NCBI GenBank assembly: GCA_934255485.1
Contig: CAKQOG010000034.1
Coordinates: forward strand, 1 to 24,332
Direction: 5' to 3'
DNA from: an uncultured Prevotellamassilia sp.
Lineage (GTDB): Bacteria > Bacteroidota > Bacteroidia > Bacteroidales > Bacteroidaceae
Length of the DNA stretch: 24,332 nucleotides
Shown: positions 1 to 7,800 of the stretch, in pieces
Layout: each line of letters opens with the position of its first letter
Position numbering within the stretch: the stretch's first letter is position 1
The notes under the pieces: model-generated
Told to the model about the DNA's origin: nothing
The model's input: the letters and a program-made list of their open reading frames with translations, nothing else
The model's database searches: none
Position numbers and translations under genes: made by a program

Positions 1-177
1 TTCATTAGAATAAATGCCATATTAATCTATTTTTTATCTCTTAGATTTCCTCCGAAAAAATACATACTTTTGTGAACATTTATTGACATTTTGAACTTCT
101 AAAATAGAGAAAAATGTGTAATATAAATAATTACATTCGTCCGCTTTTCTACCCTCAAAAGCTAAAGCCCATAGCAA

Positions 178-185
178 CAAACGTA
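178..185 (-). promoter_or_regulatory. Possible leftward promoter (-7 element)
   Basis: Read on the minus strand this is TACGTTTG, a perfect match to the Bacteroidota -7 consensus TAnnTTTG. No TTTG -33 element lies at the expected distance, and the place where it would sit is occupied by the palindrome at 197-214. If functional it would drive a leftward gene lying mostly outside the window. Confidence 0.3.
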
Positions 186-196
186 TGATAATGATG

Positions 197-214
197 CAAG
201 GATACGTATCCTTG
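197..214. repeat. Perfect palindrome, copy 1
   Basis: CAAGGATACGTATCCTTG is an 18-bp perfect palindrome. Its 16-bp core recurs at 266-281. Perfect symmetry and repetition suggest a dimeric protein binding site or part of a repeat family. It lies 11 bp upstream of the leftward TACGTTTG motif. Confidence 0.6.
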
Positions 215-265
215 TGTGCTCATTATACGTGTTCTTATGTGCTTATAAAGCCTTTATTAGGCCAT

Positions 266-281
266 AAGGATACGTATCCTT
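266..281. repeat. Perfect palindrome, copy 2
   Basis: AAGGATACGTATCCTT repeats the core of copy 1 exactly. The copies are separated by 51-53 bp, about five helical turns. The spacer holds a GCCT-TTATT-AGGC hairpin and several TATACGTG/TTATGTG-like words. Confidence 0.6.
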
Positions 282-436
282 GTAGCAAAACGTTTTAGGT
301 ATATGTGTATAATCCGTTGAGTATCAATAAATAACGAGTTGTGCCATTTATCGAAAAAAAAGCTCAGTTGCTATTCGTGTTCAGAAGGAATCGAAATATG
401 ACGATTTGAAGTTTCAACTCGGCTAAAAATGTACAT

Positions 437-471
437 AAAAAAAGAGTGTTCCACAAAAATATGTAACACCC
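437..471 (-). terminator. Secondary leftward terminator
   Basis: On the minus strand GGGTGTT (471-465) pairs with AACACTC (450-444), with one G.U pair and a 14-nt loop, and is followed at once by seven U (443-437). It lies downstream of the kbl terminator at 506-547 and may serve as a backup for it. The plus-strand reading has no U run. Confidence 0.6.
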
Positions 472-505
472 TTAAAGTATAGTTGAACAAACGATAAGTA
501 AATGC

Positions 506-547
506 TCAAATTAAATAAGAAAGGCACGGGCTTTCAACCCGTGCCTT
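506..547 (-). terminator. kbl terminator
   Basis: A perfect 10-bp stem, AAGGCACGGG (521-530) with CCCGTGCCTT (538-547), has a 7-nt loop. Read leftward it is followed by a U-rich tract. It begins 38 bp past the kbl stop codon, as expected for an intrinsic terminator. Confidence 0.75.
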
Positions 548-585
548 AGATTCTTTACTAATTTAAGTTTTAACCTTTACTTATA

Positions 586-1773
586 TTATTTCAATACACC
601 CAATTCTTTGCCCACCTTGATGAATGCAGCAATACATTTGTCGAGGTGTTCGCGTTCGTGACCAGCAGAGATTTGCACACGGATGCGGGCTTGGTCTTTA
701 GGCACAACGGGGTAGTAGAAACCAGTAACGTAGATGCCCTCTTCTTGGAGCTTGGCAGCGTAGATTTGCGAAAGTTTAGCATCGTAGAGCATTACGGCGC
801 AAATAGCACTCTGTGTTGGTTTGATGTCGAAACCAGCAGCCACCATCTTGTCGCGGAAGTAGTTTACATTGTCTACCAACTTATCGTGGATTTCGTTGCT
901 CTCCTTCAAAATCTTGAAAGTTTCGAGAGCTGCACCAACAATGGCAGGAGCTACAGAGTTAGAGAACAAGTAGGGGCGAGAGCGCTGACGGAGCATGTCG
1001 ATAATCTCTTTGCGACCTGTGGTGAAACCACCCATAGCACCACCAAAGGCCTTGCCAAGTGTACCAGTATAAATGTCTACACGGCCGTATGTGTTGAAGA
1101 ACTCGCTCACACCGTGGCCAGTTTTGCCTACAACACCTGCTGAATGGCTCTCGTCTACCATTACAAGAGCATCATATTTTTCTGCCAAATCGCAAATTTT
1201 GTCGATAGGAGCAACATTACCATCCATAGAGAACACACCATCGGTAACGATTACGCGGAAGCGTTGCTCTTGTGCAGCTTGAAGCTGACGTTCGAGGTCT
1301 TGCATATCGGCATTGGCATAGCGATAGCGCTTAGCTTTGCAAAGACGCACACCATCGATGATAGAAGCATGGTTGAGTGCATCAGAGATGATAGCATCAT
1401 CGGCAGTAAGCAAAGGCTCAAACACACCGCCGTTTGCATCGAAACAAGCAGCATAAAGAATGGTGTCTTCAGTTTTGAAGTAGTCTGAGATTGCAGCTTC
1501 AAGTTCCTTGTGTACATCTTGTGTACCGCAGATAAAGCGCACGCTCGACATACCATAGCCGCGGCGATCCATCATCTCCTTGGCAGCCTTGATTAGGCGT
1601 GGGTTGTTAGACAGGCCAAGGTAGTTGTTAGCGCAGAAGTTGAGAACTTCTTTGCCCTTTACTTGAATGGCAGCTTGTTGTGGACCCTCGATGAGACGTT
1701 CTTCTTTGTAAAGACCGGCTTCTTTGATATCATTCAGTTCGTTCTGAAGATGTTCTTTAAATTTACCGTACAT
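586..1773 (-). CDS. kbl: Glycine C-acetyltransferase (2-amino-3-ketobutyrate CoA ligase)
   Basis: A 395-aa PLP enzyme of the alpha-oxoamine synthase group (fold type I). It cleaves 2-amino-3-ketobutyrate with CoA to glycine and acetyl-CoA, the second step of threonine breakdown, in the cytosol. The PLP-binding lysine is K241 in TGTLGKAFGG. H135 (NHASIIDG) and D207/H210 (VDESHSAG) match the cofactor-stacking and pyridine-N contacts of the family. Length is as expected (about 395-400 aa). The ATG at 1773 gives the usual MYGKF N-terminus and is preceded by AT-rich sequence without a Shine-Dalgarno, normal for this phylum. It is divergent from the threonine dehydrogenase gene at 1969, whose product supplies its substrate, which strongly supports this call over the related 8-amino-7-oxononanoate synthase. 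Confidence 0.95.
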   Translation of the reverse strand: MYGKFKEHLQNELNDIKEAGLYKEERLIEGPQQAAIQVKGKEVLNFCANNYLGLSNNPRLIKAAKEMMDRRGYGMSSVRFICGTQDVHKELEAAISDYFKTEDTILYAACFDANGGVFEPLLTADDAIISDALNHASIIDGVRLCKAKRYRYANADMQDLERQLQAAQEQRFRVIVTDGVFSMDGNVAPIDKICDLAEKYDALVMVDESHSAGVVGKTGHGVSEFFNTYGRVDIYTGTLGKAFGGAMGGFTTGRKEIIDMLRQRSRPYLFSNSVAPAIVGAALETFKILKESNEIHDKLVDNVNYFRDKMVAAGFDIKPTQSAICAVMLYDAKLSQIYAAKLQEEGIYVTGFYYPVVPKDQARIRVQISAGHEREHLDKCIAAFIKVGKELGVLK

Positions 1774-1810
1774 TGTTTTGAATTTATTTGACTTATTGAT
1801 TATCTACCCA

Positions 1811-1818
1811 CAAAGTAA
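1811..1818 (-). promoter_or_regulatory. Probable kbl promoter -7 element
   Basis: On the minus strand TTACTTTG matches TAnnTTTG at 7 of 8 positions (second base T instead of A) and lies 37 bp before the kbl start. No clear -33 TTTG was seen, so the call is tentative. Confidence 0.35.
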
Positions 1819-1873
1819 CTGCTTTTTTTTGAAAAATAATAATGTTAAGTATAATATTCTCAAAAAAAGATTG

Positions 1874-1881
1874 CACCTTTG
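1874..1881 (+). promoter_or_regulatory. Probable tdh promoter -7 element
   Basis: CACCTTTG, followed by C, matches TAnnTTTG except for the first base. It would place transcription start near 1888 and give a leader of about 80 nt before the ATG at 1969. No good -33 element was found. It sits in the divergent kbl/tdh spacer, where a shared regulator could act on both genes. Confidence 0.35.
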
Positions 1882-1968
1882 CATATACGTAAAAGTAACC
1901 ATGCTGGATAGGCATTGTGGCTTTTATATAAACCAGAGAAACATTTAACATAACACCCAAATTACTAA

Positions 1969-2925
1969 ATGAAAAATATTTTGGTGATTGGAGCTACAGG
2001 ACAGATAGGTTCTGAGCTTACAATGAAATTGCGTGGCATATATGGCAACGACCATGTGGTTTGTGGATACATTCCGAGTGCAGCCCCCAAGAGCGAATTG
2101 GCAGCAAGTGGTCCTGCTGAAATTTGTGACGTGACCAACGGCGAACAAATAGCAGAAGTTGTTAAAAAGCACAATATCGATGCTATTTATAACTTGGCAG
2201 CATTGTTGAGTGTGGTAGCTGAAGGTCGCCCACAATTGGCATGGAAAATTGGTATCGATGGTTTGTGGAATGTGCTCGAGGTGGCTCGCGAACACAAATG
2301 CTCGGTATTTACTCCAAGTTCGATTGGCTCATTTGGCCCCGAAACCCCAGCCGATCACGTGCCACAAGACACCATTCAACGCCCACGTACTATCTATGGC
2401 GTGTCGAAAGTAACAACCGAGCTATTGTCTGACTATTACAATCGTAAGTATGGCGTAGACACACGTGCCGTTCGCTTTCCTGGTTTGATTTCGTATGTAA
2501 CTCTCCCTGGTGGTGGTACAACAGATTATGCTTGCGATATCTATTATTCAGCTGTACGTGGCGAAAAGTTTGTTTGCCCTATTGCTAAAGGCACTTACAT
2601 GGATATGATGTACATGCCTGATGCTTTACGTGCTGCAGTAGAACTGATGGAGGCCGACCCTGCTCGACTTATCCACCGCAATGCGTTCAACATAGCTGCT
2701 ATGAGTTTCGATCCAGAGGGTGTGTTTGCAGCAATTAAGAAATACAAGCCCGAGTTTGAGATGACCTACGATGTAGACCCTCTTAAGCAAGCCAATGCCG
2801 ACTCATGGCCCAATAGTCTGGATGACGTTTGTGCTCGTCAAGAATGGGATTGGAAACCAGAGTACGATCTCGATGCCATGACAGTGGATATGCTCAAAAA
2901 ACTCGAAGCTAAGTTGAAGGACTAA
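1969..2925 (+). CDS. tdh: L-threonine 3-dehydrogenase, SDR (NAD-epimerase-like) type
   Basis: A 318-aa cytosolic protein of the extended short-chain dehydrogenase superfamily. The N-terminal GATGQIG (residues 8-14) is the Rossmann NAD-binding motif; S117/S118 (TPSS) and YGVSK (Y143, K147) form the catalytic Ser/Thr-Tyr-Lys set. It resembles the SDR-type threonine dehydrogenases of Bacteroidota, which oxidise L-threonine to 2-amino-3-ketobutyrate with NAD+. These are unrelated to the zinc-dependent medium-chain Tdh of E. coli, so the symbol denotes function only. From sequence alone it could be a UDP-sugar epimerase, but divergent pairing with kbl favours threonine dehydrogenase. The start is the first ATG giving the canonical MKNILVIGATG opening. 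Confidence 0.87.
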   Translation: MKNILVIGATGQIGSELTMKLRGIYGNDHVVCGYIPSAAPKSELAASGPAEICDVTNGEQIAEVVKKHNIDAIYNLAALLSVVAEGRPQLAWKIGIDGLWNVLEVAREHKCSVFTPSSIGSFGPETPADHVPQDTIQRPRTIYGVSKVTTELLSDYYNRKYGVDTRAVRFPGLISYVTLPGGGTTDYACDIYYSAVRGEKFVCPIAKGTYMDMMYMPDALRAAVELMEADPARLIHRNAFNIAAMSFDPEGVFAAIKKYKPEFEMTYDVDPLKQANADSWPNSLDDVCARQEWDWKPEYDLDAMTVDMLKKLEAKLKD

Positions 2926-2969
2926 TAAAATAGGGTAGTGTAAGGCCCGTTTAGCATAACCGTTCAAAG

Positions 2970-3201
2970 TTAATATAGAAAGTCACGGGCTAAAAGTCCA
3001 AAAGACTACAACCCAGGGTAGCTCTTGGGTTATGTACATTTTGTTATGATGACGCTCTGTAAGAGCATAAGATGAACCCACAAGCATTATAGGCTTCATC
3101 TTTTGCTCCTTCAGAGCGTCATCATCGTATGTATAGATATTCTTGGGCATTGCCATAGGCTGTAGTCTTTTGGTCTTTTAGTCCGTACCTTTCTAAATTA
3201 A
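2970..3201. repeat. Long imperfect inverted repeat element
   Basis: The two halves (about 2970-3080 and 3083-3201) are reverse complements along much of their length. The outer arms pair 2985-3013 with 3158-3186 (about 26 of 29 positions) and continue outward to TTAAT/ATTAA. The inner arms are a perfect 14-bp match, ATGATGACGCTCTG against CAGAGCGTCATCAT, and then an imperfect AAGATGAA/TTCATCTT stem. A side hairpin AACCCA/TGGGTT lies in the left half at 3010-3031. There is no ORF. It fits a palindromic interspersed element of the MITE or REP type, possibly moved by an IS200-like transposase encoded elsewhere; the mover is inference. It fills most of the gap between tdh and the efflux gene. Confidence 0.65.
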
Positions 3202-3282
3202 TTCTGTCCATTAACTTATGAAAATGAATTATGAACACTTACTTAAATCAATTTGGGCTACTTACTTATAATTCAAAACCGC

Positions 3283-3290
3283 TAACTTTG
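3283..3290 (+). promoter_or_regulatory. Promoter -7 element for MATE gene
   Basis: TAACTTTG is a full match to TAnnTTTG and lies 28 bp before the ATG at 3319, implying a leader of about 20 nt. The nearest upstream TTTG (3253-3256) is 26 bp away, longer than the usual 19-21, so the -33 element is weak or absent. Confidence 0.5.
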
Positions 3291-3318
3291 CAGTCAGAAA
3301 AAAAATGATTAGTAGAAT

Positions 3319-4674
3319 ATGGCAACGAAGAGCAAAGTGGACATGCTGAATGGTCCGCTACTGAAAAAAATCATTGTATTTGCGCTACCCTTAGCTGCAA
3401 GTAGCCTTTTGCAGCAACTTTTCAACTCGGTAGATGTGGCTGTTGTGGGTCGTTTTGCAAGTAGCAAGGCATTGGCAGCAGTGGGTAGTAATGCTCCCGT
3501 AATAGGCTTACTTATTAACTTGTTTGTAGGTGTATCGATGGGAGCCAATGTAATAATTTCTAACCATATTGGGCAAAAAGACGACGATGGCATACGGCGT
3601 TCGGTAAGTACAGTTGCGCTCATGTCGGTGATATGTGGTGTGATATTGATGGTTTTGGGTGTAGCTATATCACGCCCAATTTTAGAACTGATAGATACCC
3701 CTGCCGATGTGCTCGACATGGCTGTGCTCTATCTGCGTATTTACTTTATAGGCATTCCTTTCTTCTTGATGTTTAATTTTGGTGCAGCCATATTGCGCAG
3801 TATGGGCGATACAAAACGCCCACTCTACATATTGGTTATAGCTGGTGTGTTGAACACAGTTTTAAACCTATTTTTCGTGATATGTTTGGGTATGGGAGTA
3901 GAGGGCGTAGCCATATCAACGGGCATAGCCAACGCACTTAGTGCTTTGCTGATAATTATGTTGCTACGCAAGGAACATGGACCTATGCAGCTGCAATTTC
4001 ATCACCTACGCATCTATAAAAAGGAACTGAAGCGCATGCTGCAGATAGGTGTGCCAGCAGGTTTACAAGGTGTGGTGTTCTCGCTATCGAACGTGGTGGT
4101 GCAGAGCGCAATCAATGGTTATGGTGCTGCAGCCGTGGCTGGTACGGCTGCAGCCTTGAACTTTGAGTATTATTGCTACTACATACTTGTGGCATTTAAT
4201 GGCGCTGCCATCTCGTTTATTGGGCAGAACTATGGTGCAAAGAAATACGACCGCGTAAAGCACATTTATCATCTCTGCTTGTTGATGGGGGGAACATGTT
4301 GCTTGGTGGCAAACGTATTATTTGTGTGGTACGACCACTTTTTTTTAAGTTTCTTTAGCACCGACCCAGAGGTGGTACATTATGGGGCAATTCGCATGGA
4401 AGGTGTGCTACTGTTTCAGTTTATAGCTTGTAGTTATGAGGTCACAGCTTCGGCACTTCGTGGTATGGGCGAATCGATGTTGCCAACTTTGATGACCATC
4501 ATCGGAACGTGTTTATTACGCATTGTATGGGTGTTTGGTGTTGTTCCACATTATCATGGTTATCCCCAACTTTTGCAAGTATACCCCCTCTCGTGGATAA
4601 TTACGGGTACAATGGTATGTGTGGCATACAAGGTGTCGATGAAGAAATTGTGCCCCAAAGAGCAGACATCTTAG
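3319..4674 (+). CDS. MATE family multidrug/cation efflux transporter
   Basis: A 451-aa inner-membrane protein with about twelve hydrophobic segments in two homologous halves, typical of MATE transporters, which export drugs or organic cations using Na+ or H+ gradients. Family signatures include PLAASSLLQQLFNSVDVAVVGR near residues 24-45, where the first helix carries the conserved membrane-entry pattern, AAILRSMGDTKRP in the first half, and the matching ASALRGMGES in the second. The basic tail and total length are normal. No regulator gene adjoins it, and substrate cannot be deduced. The gene is a single transcription unit with its own promoter and terminator. Confidence 0.92.
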   Translation: MATKSKVDMLNGPLLKKIIVFALPLAASSLLQQLFNSVDVAVVGRFASSKALAAVGSNAPVIGLLINLFVGVSMGANVIISNHIGQKDDDGIRRSVSTVALMSVICGVILMVLGVAISRPILELIDTPADVLDMAVLYLRIYFIGIPFFLMFNFGAAILRSMGDTKRPLYILVIAGVLNTVLNLFFVICLGMGVEGVAISTGIANALSALLIIMLLRKEHGPMQLQFHHLRIYKKELKRMLQIGVPAGLQGVVFSLSNVVVQSAINGYGAAAVAGTAAALNFEYYCYYILVAFNGAAISFIGQNYGAKKYDRVKHIYHLCLLMGGTCCLVANVLFVWYDHFFLSFFSTDPEVVHYGAIRMEGVLLFQFIACSYEVTASALRGMGESMLPTLMTIIGTCLLRIVWVFGVVPHYHGYPQLLQVYPLSWIITGTMVCVAYKVSMKKLCPKEQTS

Positions 4675-4700
4675 ACAAGCATCCAAATTTATTTTAAAAT

Positions 4701-4746
4701 GGTTCTAAAAATCCAATTAATTATCGGGTTTTTAGAACCTTTTTTT
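4701..4746 (+). terminator. Terminator of MATE gene
   Basis: GGTTCTAAAAATCC (4701-4714) pairs with GGGTTTTTAGAACC (4726-4739), leaving an 11-nt loop, and is followed by seven U (4740-4746). A classic strong intrinsic terminator, 26 bp past the stop codon. The A/U-rich stem and poly-A side may also let it work in the reverse direction. Confidence 0.9.
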
Positions 4747-4856
4747 ATTATTTGTGTTGTAAAATTGCAGATAAACAAAAAAATACAGAACTTTACACAG
4801 CAAAGAAGAAACATTGAAAAACATATTACTAACAAATAAATCTGTGCAGAAATCCT

Positions 4857-7800
4857 ATGAGGAAATTTACCCTTCTACTTGCTGCATTGTTTATGATGGC
4901 AGCAACAGCTCTGGCTGACAAATATCCGATTGATAGTTACGAAGAACCGCGCGTGGGCGATACACCTCCAGCCGCTGAATGGAATGCGCTAAGCGAAGGC
5001 TTACATGCAACGTGGGGCAGTCGTGATGTGCTTTACACCATTCACCGAGTGCCCAAACTTACCGAGACAACTGAAGCAGAGATAACTGCTTGGAGGGGCG
5101 AACGGGCTAACTTAGAGGCTGTGCTTTATAGCAAAAGCAACCAAGGAAACTTGAAGGTTAGATTTGTTGATGCCAATTCAAAGGTGGTGAGTTGGTGCAA
5201 GGCGAATTTTTTGAATTATGTAATTACCGACGACTATAAGAGTTGTGGAACGCATAACATGTCGCTTGTAAAATGGCTTGTACCCGATGTGATAGACCAA
5301 GACAAACCTCATGCAGTGCCAGCATGTGAAACGCGCCCCGTGTGGTGTAGCATTGAAGTGCCACGCGATGCAAAGGCTGGAGAGCAAAAAATGACATTGC
5401 AAGTGCTCGACGAGAACGACAAGGTGTTGAAAAACTTGACCCTTTCTCTTAACGTAATAGATCGCACACTACCCGAGGTGGCAAACCAAAAGTTCCACCT
5501 TGACCTTTGGCAACAACCATACGCTGTAAGTCGCTATTATGGTGTTGAACGCTGGAGCGATGAGCATATCAATGCTTTACGTCCATATCTTGAAGCATTG
5601 GGAAAAGCAGGGCAGAAGGTGGTGAGCACCATCATGTTTTATGAGCCATGGGGCGACCAAAGTCATGATAAATTCTCGTCAATGATTCAGACTACTAAAA
5701 AGACAGACGGCTCATGGAGTTATGACTATGGCATTTTTGATAGATACGTAAACCTTTGTGCAGAGTATGGCATTAAAGAGCAAATTAATTGCTATTCGAT
5801 GGTGCCATGGGACATGACCTTTCGCTATTATGACGAGAAAACCAAAAAGAACATAGACCTTAAAACTACAACTGGAGAAAGCGAGTATAAAGAACTATGG
5901 AACAACTTTTTAGATGCTTTTAAAAACCATTTACAAGAAAAAGGGTGGTTTGAGAAAACTTGTATTGCTATGGACGAACGTGGCGAAGGTGCTATGCTCG
6001 ATGCCTATAACATAGCTAAGGAAAAAGGCTTTAAAATGGCGCTTGCAGGCAATTATCACTCATCGCTCAACAATAAATTGTATGACTATTGTGTGGCTTT
6101 GAACCAAGTGCAGAATTTTACGAAAGAGCAATTAAAATGGCGTAAAGACAACGGATTGCTCACGACCATCTATGTGTCGTGTGCAGATACAGAACCTAAT
6201 ATTTACACCAATTCGTTGCCATCAGAAGCTGCTTTTTTACCATTGCATGCTGCGGCAAACAATCTTGATGGATTTTTACATTGGTCGTGGATAAATTGGA
6301 ATGAAACACCGCTTACCGACTCGCGTTTTCGTTTGTTTGGCAGTGGCGACACTTATTCGTATTACCCTGGCAACCGATCGTCAGTACGTTTTGAACGCTT
6401 GATAGAGGGCATCCATCAGTATGAAAAAATACAGATACTGAAGGAGGAATATAAGAATGATGCAAAAAAAATGAAGCAACTTAATGCTCTGCTCGCAGGG
6501 TGTAAAGACTATGTTATTACGGCAGAAGAGTGTGCAGATAAGGTGAATCTCTTGGAGGATTTTTTGAATGGAAAAGAGGTAAAAATCCCTGAAGTGTTAT
6601 CGGGATACTATAAAATAAAGATTGACGATATGCACTATGCAAAATCGGCAGCAAACCAAACAAAATGGGCTACAGAAATTAGTTCGCAAACAGATTATGA
6701 CCTATTCCAAATAGAAGGAACGAAAGATGCTTGTACGATTAAACTCAAGGGACGTAGTAACAACATAGGTCCCGACCATAATAAGCAACTCTTTGTAGAC
6801 CAAACTGCAAGTACAAAATACACCATCGTAGATGCAGATAATGGTAAGGTAAAACTCAAAAATAATGGTTATTGGGTATATGTAGACAAAGGAACATTTA
6901 CTTGGAATGCTACTAAAGCTACGATGCTTGAACTTGTTCAAGACGAGAGTGTAGTAGAAGAGGAACATACCACTTTGTTTAGCACTTTGGCTGGTGGTAT
7001 GGACATACCGCCTTATCGTATTCCAGGCATAACTTGTGGCAAAGGGGGCAGACTTATTGCAAGTGTTGCAAGATTGGTGTGTGGTACGGATCCAGGTTTC
7101 GGACAGGTGGACTGTGTAGTGAAGATTAGCGACGATAATGGCAAAACATGGAGTAAAAAAGAAATTGATGTGGCAGTAGGCGATGCTTCGCTTATCAACA
7201 ATAAAAAAACTCCTATGCAAGCAGCTTATGGCGATCCTGCAGTAGTGATGGACCGCGAACACAACGAAGTACTTGTGATGGCTGTGGGAGGATGCACGTT
7301 GTTTACGGATGCAACAACAAACCGAAAAAATCCCAATATTATTGCTGCAATACGCAGTTTGGATGGTGGCTTGACATGGCAGACTCCTATAGACCAAACT
7401 GAAGATATTTATGGGCTTTTTGACAAAGGAAAAGTTATGGATGCTGCTTTTGTCGGGGGCGGAAAATTATTTCAGAGTAGGGTGGTAAAAGTTGGTGAAT
7501 ATTATCGCTTGTATGCTGCCCTTGCAGCTCGACCCAATGGAAATCGTGTGATTTATTCAGATGACTTTGGACGCACATGGAAGGCACTTGGCGGTGCTAA
7601 TGCAACCCCTGTGCCCAATGGCGATGAACCCAAATGTGAAGAATTGCCCGACGGTAGAGTGATTATAACAAGCCGTACCTCTGGTGGACGCTTGCTAAAC
7701 ATCTATACCTATACAAATACACAAACAGGTGAAGGTTGTTGGGAAAAGCAAACAAAGGCAACAATGAACGGACTGAGAGCTTTGCCAAGTACAAATCCAA

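Larger units (their letters stand above)
1..436. other. Non-coding region at left edge
   Basis: No convincing gene is visible on either strand. The stretch is AT-rich and contains two copies of a perfect palindrome and a leftward promoter-like motif (both listed separately), plus a small GCCT/AGGC hairpin at 250-262. On the minus strand an ATG at 20-18 begins an open frame that runs off the left edge after six codons, too short to call. It could be the start of a leftward gene whose promoter is the motif at 178-185. Confidence 0.6.

Noticed and set aside
327..425. Short frame ending in KESKYDDLKFQLG upstream of the kbl terminators
   Set aside because: It looks protein-like for about 20 residues but has no start codon and an upstream stop; possibly a gene remnant, not enough to call.
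646..1143. Open frame of 165 codons opposite kbl, with others at 1073-1282 and 1144-1488
   Set aside because: They lie fully antisense to a well-supported kbl gene, are not recognisable proteins, and reflect its codon pattern.
6702..7397. Open frame of 231 codons on the minus strand within the glycosidase gene
   Set aside because: Antisense to the continuous glycosidase frame with its Asp-boxes; no family resemblance and no promoter.
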